From assembly GCA_012934845.2 (NCBI GenBank), contig WNNJ02001567.1:1-64000 (forward strand): DNA of 64,000 bases, given 5' to 3'. Positions within the stretch are counted from its first letter, which is position 1, and the number at the start of each line of letters is the position of its first letter. This DNA is from Pomphorhynchus laevis (lineage: Eukaryota > Acanthocephala > Palaeacanthocephala > Echinorhynchida > Pomphorhynchidae). The notes under the pieces are model-generated. The model saw nothing but the letters and a program-made list of their open reading frames with translations, was not told the origin of the DNA and ran no database searches. A program made the translations under genes and the position numbers. This document shows positions 34,896 to 44,099 of this stretch, one piece after another.

Positions 34896-36059
34896 TTAAA
34901 TGGTCGCAAATTTTACGCGCAAGCGCTTTTTCGTAAATCGACACGAGGGCATTTTGAATCGAAATGAGTCGCAAATCTTTAGGGCATAAACAGGATTTTT
35001 TCTTAGGAATAAAACAACGCTTACTAATATTGATACAAACTTCTCCTTTTTGAAAATCTTCCAAAAGGAAGACTGAGAAGGATTAAGACGAGCAATAATC
35101 ATCCTATCCCTACTCAGCTGGAACCTATATCTAGTGCTCCAGTATTCATTCGAGAGAGCCTGTCTGGCGGAAACAGAGAGATTAGGGAGGTTAAGCAGTT
35201 TCGCCATAACCTTGAGTTTCGTCGGAGTAGGATTGTATATACGACCTATATAGGTAGTCGATAAAATCGCGGTAGCTTGCGAAAAGAGGTAGGTATTAAA
35301 TTCGGTCATACTCTCATTTCCTATTCTGGGAAAGATTTGGATAACCGCTTGAAAGAAGGCCACTATGATCGGATCAAAGTGAAACCTCCTTCGAAGCAAC
35401 ATATCTTCCTCAATTCTCCAACGAATTTGGTCATAAGAGGTGGACAATTGCTGGCGCGACTGCTCCGTGCAGCGGGGTTTTAACAACCACCTCGAGTGAA
35501 GCAGTAAAATGTCGAGGATAGAATTTGTTGATGTGCAATGAAAGGTAAAGGATGGGAGTTTATGAATAAGGTAACAGTTCCTAGCTCTGCGAAGTGCTGC
35601 ATTCATCCAACGACCAGTTCTGTCGTTGAAATCCCCAAGTATCATGTCATAACCGCTGTCAATAATACTATCCAGGAGGTCACGGTTCTTGTGAATTTCC
35701 CCTGGACGAATGTAGATCTTGGCTAGACTGAGGCGTTTACCATTCTTACTGGGTGAAACTACTAAACAAGACATGGCTGGACATGAGTAGTTTAATAGGA
35801 GGGAGTACCTTAAGGAGCACTTAACTAAGGTCAAGAGTCCTTGAGATGAAGATGAGTGAGGTGGGGTTATGTACGGAGTATAGTGGGAACAGATTAGCTT
35901 TGGGATAAATCGAGTAATGTCCTGGGGGAGACGAATAGACCGCGTCTCCTGAAGGACTCTAACATTTGCATCTCTACCAGATAAAATTCTAAGGGCAGAA
36001 GCACCTCCCAAATTCCACTGAAGGACATTCAGTGAAAAAGGCTCACGAGTACTCTGCAT
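34896..36059 (-). pseudogene. LINE-A copy 6 ORF2, endonuclease half
   Basis: Open for 387 codons. The N-terminal endonuclease is the best preserved in the window: LNVLQWNLGGASA, QETRS, IYIRPGEIHKNRDLLD, GDFNDRTGRW with the catalytic Asp kept, and NSILDILLLHSRW. After KEKFV the reading frame leaves the family sequence because of the internal deletion, so the last ~45 residues are out-of-frame RT sequence. Family role: nicks the target to prime reverse transcription. Confidence 0.85.
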
Positions 36060-36099
36060 TGTGATGGATTAGTTGGATGGGGGATTGCCTACCTAGACA

Positions 36100-37152
36100 G
36101 AGCTAGGTGCAGGAAGGTTACACTTCCCGCCACTAGCTCCACCCGGGATGGGTACTTCCCCTGTCAGCGTCTTCATTTCCCCTATGCTGTTTGCCACTTA
36201 GCATTTTACCGATTTCGAGCGGGGAGACAGTATGGGTCGAAGCCCTTTTTTAGACGACGGAATTGTGGCAGAAGGAATCGAAGGATTTGTGCAGAATGCA
36301 TACACAAACTTTGAAATTAGGTTTTCCTTTTTCATATAAACCGCTTCCACTCTTGCATCCATCGCACGCATTATGTCAGCATCCCCCGTGCGTAGGAAGA
36401 CAGCACTCGAAAAATTTGCAGGCCTAAGCACGGCACGGACTTGTGGAATTTGCCATAGTATTGTTTAAATTGAACACATTTCCTGCTCCAAGCAAGATGG
36501 CACTCCCCACAATTGGAGCATGAGGGGGCCTCACAACGAAGATCAGTCTGTAGAGCCGAACAGTATGACGAACCACACGCTCTACACGTAGGTGTCCCAC
36601 TGCAGCTGGAGGCCCAGTATCCCCATTTGTAACACTGGCTGCAGTGAGGATAGGTATATACATCTTTTCCAATAAGGGTAAAACAAAGATTAAGGCCCAA
36701 AAAGGGGTTACATTTATAGTTCATAAGTACTTCTCCGTATTCCAGTGGGGCAGAGCAGAACCCAATTGGTATTGGGTTACCCTCTTTACCCAGAATAGAC
36801 CGGAAGATAGAAACCTTGAAGGATTTTTCTAATAGTTTAATATCAGTATCATCAAGGTGATAGGGTAAATTCGATATTTTTGAGTGCCAAGAATGGGTTT
36901 TGAAAAAATTGCACCATAGTTAGATAAGGCTGATTCAAAGTGATCTATATAGTTATTTGCCAGATCACCAGAGACAAATAAGATCTTGAGCTCTGTCTCG
37001 TACAGTTTGACTGAATTGAAAATGACCCTGTTGGTCAATTTTTTACAGAAAGGCCTTAAGAAATGCCTTTCCATCGGCTTCTGAGGCTTGATGACTATCA
37101 AATTTTTGAGTTTTGGGATGGGAGGAAGTACCTCCTCATCACCGTTAATCAA
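36100..37152 (-). pseudogene. LINE-A copy 6 ORF1, broken
   Basis: ORF1 with EEVLPPIPKLKNLIVIKPQK near the N terminus, then RVIFNSVKLYE, then knuckles CSQCYKWGYWASSC (His changed to Tyr) and CSNCGECHLAWSRKC. It is read in at least three frames. It lies immediately 5' of ORF2 on the minus strand. Confidence 0.75.
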
Positions 37153-37349
37153 AGAAACGTCACTAACCTTCGTTGTCGTTCGTTTAGACCCAGTAAATAC
37201 CTTAATATCATTTTTCTTCCAAATTCGTATTCATTTGTGCTGGAACACTGGATTTTACGAAGTTCTTTCTTCTTCCGACTTTAATACTTGTACACATTTT
37301 TTTGCTACAAAACTATTTATCAAGATCTTCAGCATTTAATACAATGTAG

Positions 37350-37634
37350 AGCCCGCTGGCATTGTAGAGCAAGTGGCAAAGTACAAAATTATAAACAGGA
37401 GTAAATTTAGCATGTCGGAGCGTTCAAAGAACTTAATGAAAACTAATTTTCCTGCCAATGCAATAAATGAGGTAAGTAGAGATTTAGTTTCTCTTGAATA
37501 TATTCCGGAGGGATATAAAAATATCCAATCTGGTGATTATAAACTTTTCGCGCCTCTAGAATAACAGATGTTCAATGTTTTTATAAGAGGCTTTGCCGAT
37601 CGATTTAAAAAAGGATATTGTTCAATGCGATTAA
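37350..37634 (+). mobile_element. LINE ORF1 5' fragment interrupted by the Naiad
   Basis: Plus-strand start of a LINE-A-like ORF1 (MSERSKNLMKTNF at 37412, then EYIPEGYKNIQSGDYKLFAP). In a shifted frame it ends with KRILFNAIKLN, matching RVIFNSVKLYE of LINE-A ORF1. It stops at 37634, where Naiad sequence begins. It lies head to head with copy 6. The LINE-A ORF2 piece at 41545 may be the other side of the same copy, but with over 1 kb missing. Confidence 0.65.
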
Positions 37635-38182
37635 ATTAAATCAGCTAACTGAGTCTACGTATTGTTATATAATTATAAAATAAACAAAACATAATAATGC
37701 TAAATCAAAATTTAATAATTAAATAATAAAATTAATAATTGTTTTTAGATTTTCTATAATTTTAATCAAGTTAAAAAATAAAAATAAAAATAAAAAATAA
37801 AAAATAAAATTTAAAATAAACGTCATTTTTATGAATTGACTAATAAATAACAGACGTTGTATCAGAATAAGAATTAGAGGTCATCAGGAGGAACTGCTAT
37901 GCTATCAGGTTTCGGCCCCTAACTCCTCTACCCAACATAGCAGCGGGGCCAAATACATGCTAATGATGTATTTCCTCTGAAATAACTATCTAGTATCTTA
38001 TTCTAATGCAAAGTATATTATTTATTATCCATCCATAAAAATTTGCCACTTAAGAGTTTAAATTTATTCTTTATATTATTGTGTTGATTTATATATTTTA
38101 CTATTTTCTGCTTGATGTTATTTTTATAGTAACCTAGTTTAAAATATGTATCTATTAAATTATTTAAATGATTTTTAAGAAA
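37635..38182 (-). mobile_element. Older inverted Naiad fragment, left part
   Basis: Reverse complement of 40871-41404 (ORF end plus 3' UTR), essentially identical apart from a length change in an AAAAAT tract near 37780-37800. Together with 41404-41476 it makes one continuous minus-strand Naiad piece, split by the full-length copy. It gives the element the appearance of long inverted terminal repeats. Confidence 0.85.
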
Positions 38183-38319
38183 TCATTTAAATGATTTGTA
38201 AGTTTTTTTTATTAATTTTTTTTATTAATATTTAAATGATTTGTAAGTTTAGTCTGAGTCAACTAAACTAGGTGGCGACACCGAAAAAGCAACGTTAAAA
38301 ATTATGACTTAAAAGTTAC

Positions 38320-41034
38320 ATGTACTCAACAATATTGGAAAAATACGTAAGTACTAATGATTTCAATTTTAGATCTTTTAAATGTAACAGAAAAAATTGT
38401 ATAGTTTGTGATGTTATAAATAATAATAATTGTATCGTAAGTAATACGACAAACAAATGTTTTTCATTAAATATTAATAATAATTGTAACTGCAATACCG
38501 CAGGTGTAGTGTATCTAATACAATGCACATGTGGATTGCAATATATAGGAAAAACATATCAAATGTTAAAAACTAGGTTTAGGCAACACATATATAATAT
38601 ACAGCATAATAGTCAAACTATATTTCATAAACATATGAGATTAATAGGACATGATATTAAAAACTGTAAATTATTTATTTTAGAACATATTATCGAAGAA
38701 AACATTTCAATATTAAATCAAAAACTATTAGAAAAAGAAGATTTTTGGATTAAAACGCTTAATTCCATGTACCCATTAGGATTGAATGACGTGGTACAAG
38801 GAATTGGCAGAAGTAGTATAATACATAATAAACAACTATATTATAATAATCCGGTTAAACGCAAACCAAGAAGTCATGGTGATAAAAGGAATAGGAAAAA
38901 TAGAGTTAAAAATATTAAAAAAGATATGTATATAAATGAACAATTAGAAATATTAAAACAACTTTTAAGTGATAATAAGCTAAAAGATCTTTATGTAAAT
39001 ATAAGAAGTTTTTCTAAAGATATCATATGTTCAATAAATCAAAAATTAATTAACGACTATGATAGGCTAAGTTGTATAATAGACAGTTATTGTAATACAA
39101 AATACTATAATCGTACAATAAATGTAAATAATAACAATAGAAAATATACATTAACCATAAACTTCATTAATAAATGTATAGATAACATAAATATAGCCGG
39201 ACTTTTAAATAATTCTAAAAGTAAAGAAATAATAGGGTCAGATTTAAGTAAATATATTCCTAAAATAAGGTATAAACTCCTACCACCATTAGGACGAAAA
39301 ATTTGTAATTATAATAAAGAATTAAAATCAATATGTAACGATAATATTAGAAACATAATGGAAACAGAATGCAATTGTAAAAGTCTTAGTTTTGATAAAA
39401 TAAATGAACATATATGTACCCATAATCTAGAATTAATTGAAAATTGTGAATTAAGAAAGCTGCTATCGAAAGGGTATAAATATAGATTAAATAACAACAA
39501 CGACAAAAATAAAATATACAGTTCATTATATAATAACTTAAATGATTACTTTAGTAAGCTGATTAATAGTGAAAGCTCGAATATATCTAAGATAAAAATT
39601 TGGAAAGATTATATATTTGATAAAATTAAAAATAAAATGAAAATAACAAACAATTATAAAAGGAAAGATAAAATTAATAAAGATATGTATAAAGAACTTA
39701 CTAAATTAAAGGATAACTATATAATAACAACTATTGATAAAGCTAGTAATAACTTTGTCTTCATATGCAAAAAGCTTTATTATGATATACTAATGAAAGA
39801 GGTTAATTCTAATGATTTAAATGTAAATCCAGCATATGAACGTAGTGAGTTGAGTTTAGAAACAATTATTACAAGTCACTGTTCTATAATGGATAAAAAG
39901 GGTATAAAGGTTGAATTAGATAATAAAACTATACCTATATTATATTGGAATCCAAAATTACATAAAAATCCAATAAAACCTAGGTTCATATGTAGTGCGT
40001 TTAAATGTACATTAAAACCACTTTCTGTTTATATGAATAAAATGCTTAAAGTAATTAAAGCACATTTTAAAAAATATTGCAAGGTAATCGAAATTAATAC
40101 TGGTATAAAACACTATTTCAGTATTAATTCTACAAAAGAATTTTTAGAACAGACAAAAGGAATAAATTTTCAAAATATAAATACATACGATTTTAGTACG
40201 CTTTATACAAATCTAGATTTAGTAGATATTAAAGAAGCGTTAGTAAAATTAATTAATCTTATATTCGGAAAAAGATATACATATATATGTTATAATAATT
40301 ATAACGCCTATCTAACAAAAATTAAACCATCAAATAAATATAAATATATGGATAAAATTGAATTAATAGAATCCTTAAATATTTTGATAAATCAAAATTA
40401 TTTAAAAGTAGGGACATCTATATTTAGACAAGTAAAAGGTGTTCCAATGGGTGGTAATAGTAGCCCAATTATAGCTGACTTGTTTTTAAGCTTTATAGAA
40501 TATGAATTTGTTCATAACTGTGTAAAAACTAAATCTAAACAATATAAATATATGAAATATATGTTTCGATACATTGATGATATATGTGTATTTAATTCTA
40601 ATAATTTTTATTCAATTAGTGAGCACATTTATCCAGAAAGCCTTATTCTTAACAAAACCAATATTAATGATAAAGAAGGTGTATATCTAGATATGAACAT
40701 TAAATTAACATTAACTAAAACTACTATTAATTTATATCGTAAAGATGACATATTTAAATTTACAAGAAACATATTTTTGCATGAGCATTCATGCATACCA
40801 TATAATATAAAATATAATACATTAAATAATGAAATTTTAAGAATTGCAACAATATGTAATGATATTGGCTTTCTTCAAAATCATTTAAATAATTTAATAG
40901 ATACATATTTTAAACTAGGTTACTATAAAAATAACATCAAGCAGAAAATAGTAAAATATATAAATCAACACAATAATATAAAGAATAAATTTAAACTCTT
41001 AAGTGGCAAATTTTTATGGATGAATAATAAATAA
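38320..41034 (+). CDS. Naiad polyprotein: GIY-YIG endonuclease + CxC linker + reverse transcriptase
   Basis: 904 residues. Residues 20-60 are Cys-rich (CNRKNCIVC, NCNCN), fitting the zinc site that precedes PLE endonucleases. The GIY-YIG domain spans about 63-160: VVYLIQC (GIY part), YIGKTY, LKTRFRQH with catalytic Arg, FHKH, and KEDFWIKTLNSMYPLGLND with the metal-binding Glu. The CxC linker motif is CNCKSLSFDKINEH at 351-364. The RT spans about 465-880: TIDKASNNFVF, YWNPKLHKNPIKPRFI, motif A YDFSTLYTNL (624-632), motif B KGVPMGGNSSP (706-716), motif C YIDD (751-754) and YLDMNIKL. A telomerase-like finger insertion is expected between motif 2 and motif A (about 560-620). All catalytic Asp residues are present. 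It is AT-rich in codon use, unlike LINE-A. Confidence 0.93.
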   Translation: MYSTILEKYVSTNDFNFRSFKCNRKNCIVCDVINNNNCIVSNTTNKCFSLNINNNCNCNTAGVVYLIQCTCGLQYIGKTYQMLKTRFRQHIYNIQHNSQTIFHKHMRLIGHDIKNCKLFILEHIIEENISILNQKLLEKEDFWIKTLNSMYPLGLNDVVQGIGRSSIIHNKQLYYNNPVKRKPRSHGDKRNRKNRVKNIKKDMYINEQLEILKQLLSDNKLKDLYVNIRSFSKDIICSINQKLINDYDRLSCIIDSYCNTKYYNRTINVNNNNRKYTLTINFINKCIDNINIAGLLNNSKSKEIIGSDLSKYIPKIRYKLLPPLGRKICNYNKELKSICNDNIRNIMETECNCKSLSFDKINEHICTHNLELIENCELRKLLSKGYKYRLNNNNDKNKIYSSLYNNLNDYFSKLINSESSNISKIKIWKDYIFDKIKNKMKITNNYKRKDKINKDMYKELTKLKDNYIITTIDKASNNFVFICKKLYYDILMKEVNSNDLNVNPAYERSELSLETIITSHCSIMDKKGIKVELDNKTIPILYWNPKLHKNPIKPRFICSAFKCTLKPLSVYMNKMLKVIKAHFKKYCKVIEINTGIKHYFSINSTKEFLEQTKGINFQNINTYDFSTLYTNLDLVDIKEALVKLINLIFGKRYTYICYNNYNAYLTKIKPSNKYKYMDKIELIESLNILINQNYLKVGTSIFRQVKGVPMGGNSSPIIADLFLSFIEYEFVHNCVKTKSKQYKYMKYMFRYIDDICVFNSNNFYSISEHIYPESLILNKTNINDKEGVYLDMNIKLTLTKTTINLYRKDDIFKFTRNIFLHEHSCIPYNIKYNTLNNEILRIATICNDIGFLQNHLNNLIDTYFKLGYYKNNIKQKIVKYINQHNNIKNKFKLLSGKFLWMNNK

Positions 41035-41071
41035 TATACTTTGCATTAGAATAAGATACTAGATAGTTATT

Positions 41072-41181
41072 TCAGAGGAAATACATCATTAGCATGTATT
41101 TGGCCCCGCTGCTATGTTGGGTAGAGGAGTTAGGGGCCGAAACCTGATAGCATAGCAGTTCCTCCTGATGACCTCTAATTC
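41072..41181 (+). other. Structured 3' UTR block of Naiad with permuted hammerhead words
   Basis: A hairpin AAATACAT/ATGTATTT (near 41079-41100) is followed by GGCCCC (41102-41107), CTGCTATG (41109-41116), GGGGCC (41133-41138), GAAAC (41139-41143), CATAGCAG (41151-41158), CTGATGA (41165-41171) and CCTCTAATTC (41172-41181). GGCCCC/GGGGCC and CTGCTATG/CATAGCAG interleave as a pseudoknot. Alternatively GAGTTAGGGG (41127-41136) pairs with CCTCTAATTC over 10 bp with two G-U pairs. Core words occur in type II hammerhead order, but no stem I hairpin can be built, so activity is not claimed. Copies lie at 37865-37985 and 63035-63150 on the minus strand. Confidence 0.55.
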
Positions 41182-41403
41182 TTATTCTGATACAACGTCT
41201 GTTATTTATTAGTCAATTCATAAAAATGACGTTTATTTTAAATTTTATTTTTTATTTTTATTTTTTAACTTGATTAAAATTATAGAAAATCTAAAAACAA
41301 TTATTAATTTTATTATTTAATTATTAAATTTTGATTTAGCATTATTATGTTTTGTTTATTTTATAATTATATAACAATACGTAGACTCAGTTAGCTGATT
41401 TAA

Positions 41404-41476
41404 TCATTACATATTGTTGCAATTCTTAAAATTTCATTATTTAATGTATTATATTTTATATTATATGGTATGCATG
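41404..41476 (-). mobile_element. Older inverted Naiad fragment, right part
   Basis: Reverse complement of about 40797-40871, the ORF segment that directly precedes the piece in the left part. A few bases at the split point are lost. Confidence 0.8.
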
Positions 41477-41544
41477 AATTTATATATATGGTATGCATAA
41501 TATTATGAATCTCAGATTAAAATCTCATTCTGCACTCCCCAGAC

Positions 41545-43290
41545 TCTCATTGTAATTGAGAGTTTGACCGAATTTAATTCCTACCTCTCATCGCGATCAA
41601 CCGCGATCCTTTCGACTACCTATTAAGGTCGAATATACAATCATACTCCAACAAAGCTCAAGGTCCTAGCTAAAATGTTACACCTTCCCAATCTCTCTGT
41701 TTCCGCCAGACAGATCCTCTCGAATAAATACTAGAGCTATAGATATAGGCTCAAGCTGAGTAGAGATAGGACAATCATTGCTCACCTAAACCCTTCTCAG
41801 GCTTCTTTCTGGAAGATATTCAAGAAGGAGAAGTTTGTTTGCTGGAAGAATAGAGCCTTGGTATGGATTAGTGGCATATGCCTTGACAAAGTTTTAGAGG
41901 AGTCACTTTCCTTACATAATTATGGAGCCACTCAATCTCCCCAACCAATCCGTCCTTGGTTTGACTTCAGGAGTAGGTACTTATCTGTTACAGATATCCT
42001 TAACTCCTGGGGACAACTCCTGGGCACCTTTAAATCCCACGCGCCACTCTCCACTCTTGTCTGTCAGCTTTTGACATACGGTCAGAGAAAGGAGATCGCC
42101 ATCACAATGCTATAAGCCTCCCTGTCCGACATAGCGGACATCAACATCAGCCGTCGAGTTTTTTTACCTAAAAAGAGATTAATCACTTGTCCTAAAGATC
42201 TGCGGCCCATCTCGATTCAAAACGCCCTCATATCCATCTACGAGAAAGCGCTTGCGCGTAGAATCCGCGTTTATTTATGTAGGCGTAATTTGATCCCACC
42301 GAGTTTTCATGGGTTTGTCAAAGGGCGCTCGGTACATTCAGCAATTGGTGAAGTGCATCAGTTTTGTCAGGATAATAGTCATCAGCTTGCTGTGGCTGTT
42401 TTTCTTGATTTTTCAGCTGCATTTGACCGGATCTCCATTCCCTTCGTTATCTCCTCTCTCAGGTCCCTCGGGTTGCCTGCGAGAATTGTTAACAGGGTGG
42501 AGATATTGCTGTACACCAAGCGGTTCTACTATGAAGACGACCCTGATGCGCGTCAGTTCTACCCTATTACGGGTGTACCTCAAGGATCCCCACTTTCTTT
42601 TATCTTATATCTTGCTCCATCCATTGTACTATTCAAGAATTTTTATCTTCATCAATATCTAGTGGTATATGATGATGGTACCACATCCTTGTTCTCTGGA
42701 CGCAGATGCAAAGATGTAATCTCTGACATCAGCCGTTTCTTTTTAAGATTAAAAGATCAGTTGCCCCATCCAATCTTATTTTAAACTCCTCTAAATCGCA
42801 GGTGGTAGTCTTTAATGGCGTTCCTGCCACCAAAAAGAAACTTAAGAGACTATCACTCTCTGCACTCTCCCCCATTTTGCAGCATCAACCACTCCTCATC
42901 TTCACGAGTCGAGTAAAATATCTGGAATTCACTGTTACGGTTAATTAGTCGGCGAAAGCGGACCTAGATGGACTTAAACGTATCCTGAAGAAAGCTAGGT
43001 GGGCTCTGAAACGGACCAAGCATCTGTCATTGAATGGGATAACTCAAGTGCGCCTCTAGGGTACTTGAGCTATCTCGGGATTAGTCTTCTTCTTACGAGG
43101 ACGTCCCCCAGATCAAAGACTAATGTTTCTCAAGCTTCTCATCTCTAGATTACCAACCATAGTCCGCCTTGACTGGACTCTTAGGTGTGTGAGAGACCTC
43201 TAATGGTTCAGTAAGAGGGCGGCGCGCTGGTGCGGCCGAGGGACTCAGATCCCGCTGGACCTGGGGCCGTAAATATAAGTTGAAGATTTT
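41545..43290 (+). mobile_element. LINE-A copy 7, ORF2 second half
   Basis: Plus-strand remnant starting at the ESLTEFN block of ORF2 and running to the C terminus (stop TAA near 43270) with a short tail. The RT shows FLDFSAAFDRISIPF, GVPQGSPLS and VYDDGTT, where active copies have VYADDTT, so the catalytic box is damaged. There are several stops and frameshifts. It may belong to the same insertion as the ORF1 fragment at 37350. Confidence 0.85.
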
Positions 43291-44095
43291 AAAATTCACG
43301 TTGTGAACGGCTCTTATTTAAAGTTGTCTTTTGCATGTTTATGTTTCTTAAAGTTTTTATCGGTTATATAGTTATTAATAAAACCCTTACTTAAAATTAT
43401 AAACACGAAACATGAACGGAAACATGGTTGCAATATTTCAATAACATTAACCCCTACTGTCGTTGGCAATGCTTTGCTATTTGATAAACGCGCCATACTA
43501 TATTTTCTAGGGACAAATATGAACATCATGTGCATTGTTGATGATGGATATACTTTCTATCACTGTTAACATTTTCCTATATGAGGACATAGTATTAATC
43601 TGCACAGCTAGTTATGTAAGCCCCGGTTGCTAACAATCAAGCATTCATTGATGTGAACAATGATCGTTAGCGATGTGATGTGCTTACATGTGTTTTAATT
43701 GCGGTCTTAAACTGAACCTTGTTTTATTTATAGATAGTCTAATAAAACTTTACAAGTTTTATGACAATTTATTAGACTATTGTCATTGACTTGCCAGTAT
43801 GATGGATGATGACAACAAGATTTAAATACTTCGGACTCTCGGGATACTTAAACCAATATTTACAGCCCGGCAAGCTCGATAACGAGAGCTACCGGATCAC
43901 TTGACATTTAGAGGCAATGGTTTCACATATTCGAGATATTTAGCCAATACATCAATGCATCTGACAATGATAAGCTGCCGATTATATCAATAATAATAGG
44001 TTTTCTTAATTAAAAAATACAAGATGAATAATAAGATACATAAATTAAGTAAGTCTATATTTTCATGCAATTCTGTCTTTTTGACCATTCCGTTT
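43291..44095. other. Spacer with small hairpins
   Basis: No gene. An inverted pair ATAGTCTAATAAA/TTTATTAGACTAT lies at about 43734-43786, and an imperfect pair around TAAGCCCCGGTTGCTAAC lies at 43618-43690. Confidence 0.5.
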
Positions 44096-44099
44096 TCAT

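Larger units (their letters stand above)
33880..37340 (-). mobile_element. LINE-A copy 6, minus strand, near full length with ORF2 deletion
   Basis: From right to left: ORF1 (37339 to about 36100), ORF2 (36059 to about 33920), then the 3' tail near 33890. ORF2 starts MQSTREPFSLNVLQWN and the endonuclease (GDFNDRTGRW) is open for about 340 codons. At about 35041 the frame jumps from KEKFV to the block that reads INISKR in copy 2, an internal deletion of roughly 330 bp. Downstream the RT is frame-broken. A filler insertion lies at 34125-34152. Confidence 0.88.
38183..41404 (+). mobile_element. Naiad-type Penelope-like retroelement, intact ORF
   Basis: Full-length plus-strand element: about 137 bp of 5' leader, an unbroken 904-codon ORF, and a 370-bp 3' UTR with a structured block at 41072-41181. 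The leader contains a tandem duplication of a TTTAAATGATTTGTAAGTTT block. Domain order (endonuclease first, RT second) is that of the Naiad clade, unlike classical Penelope elements, which carry GIY-YIG at the C terminus. Near identity of the 3' UTR to the older inverted fragment and the open frame argue for recent insertion. Confidence 0.92.

Noticed and set aside
41072-41181. HDV-like self-cleaving ribozyme in the Naiad 3' UTR
   Set aside because: The interleaved stems resemble P1 and P2, but there is no P3 hairpin and only 12 nt between the first stem's 3' strand and the second stem, too short for P4 and the catalytic C region.
41072-41181. Complete hammerhead in the Naiad 3' UTR
   Set aside because: Core words occur in permuted order, but only four bases separate a possible GUU cleavage triplet from CUGAUGA, so stem I cannot form. 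Reported as a structural puzzle only.
37635-41404. Element with true long terminal inverted repeats
   Set aside because: The arms are explained by a split, older inverted fragment of the same family; the right part continues the left part in element coordinates.
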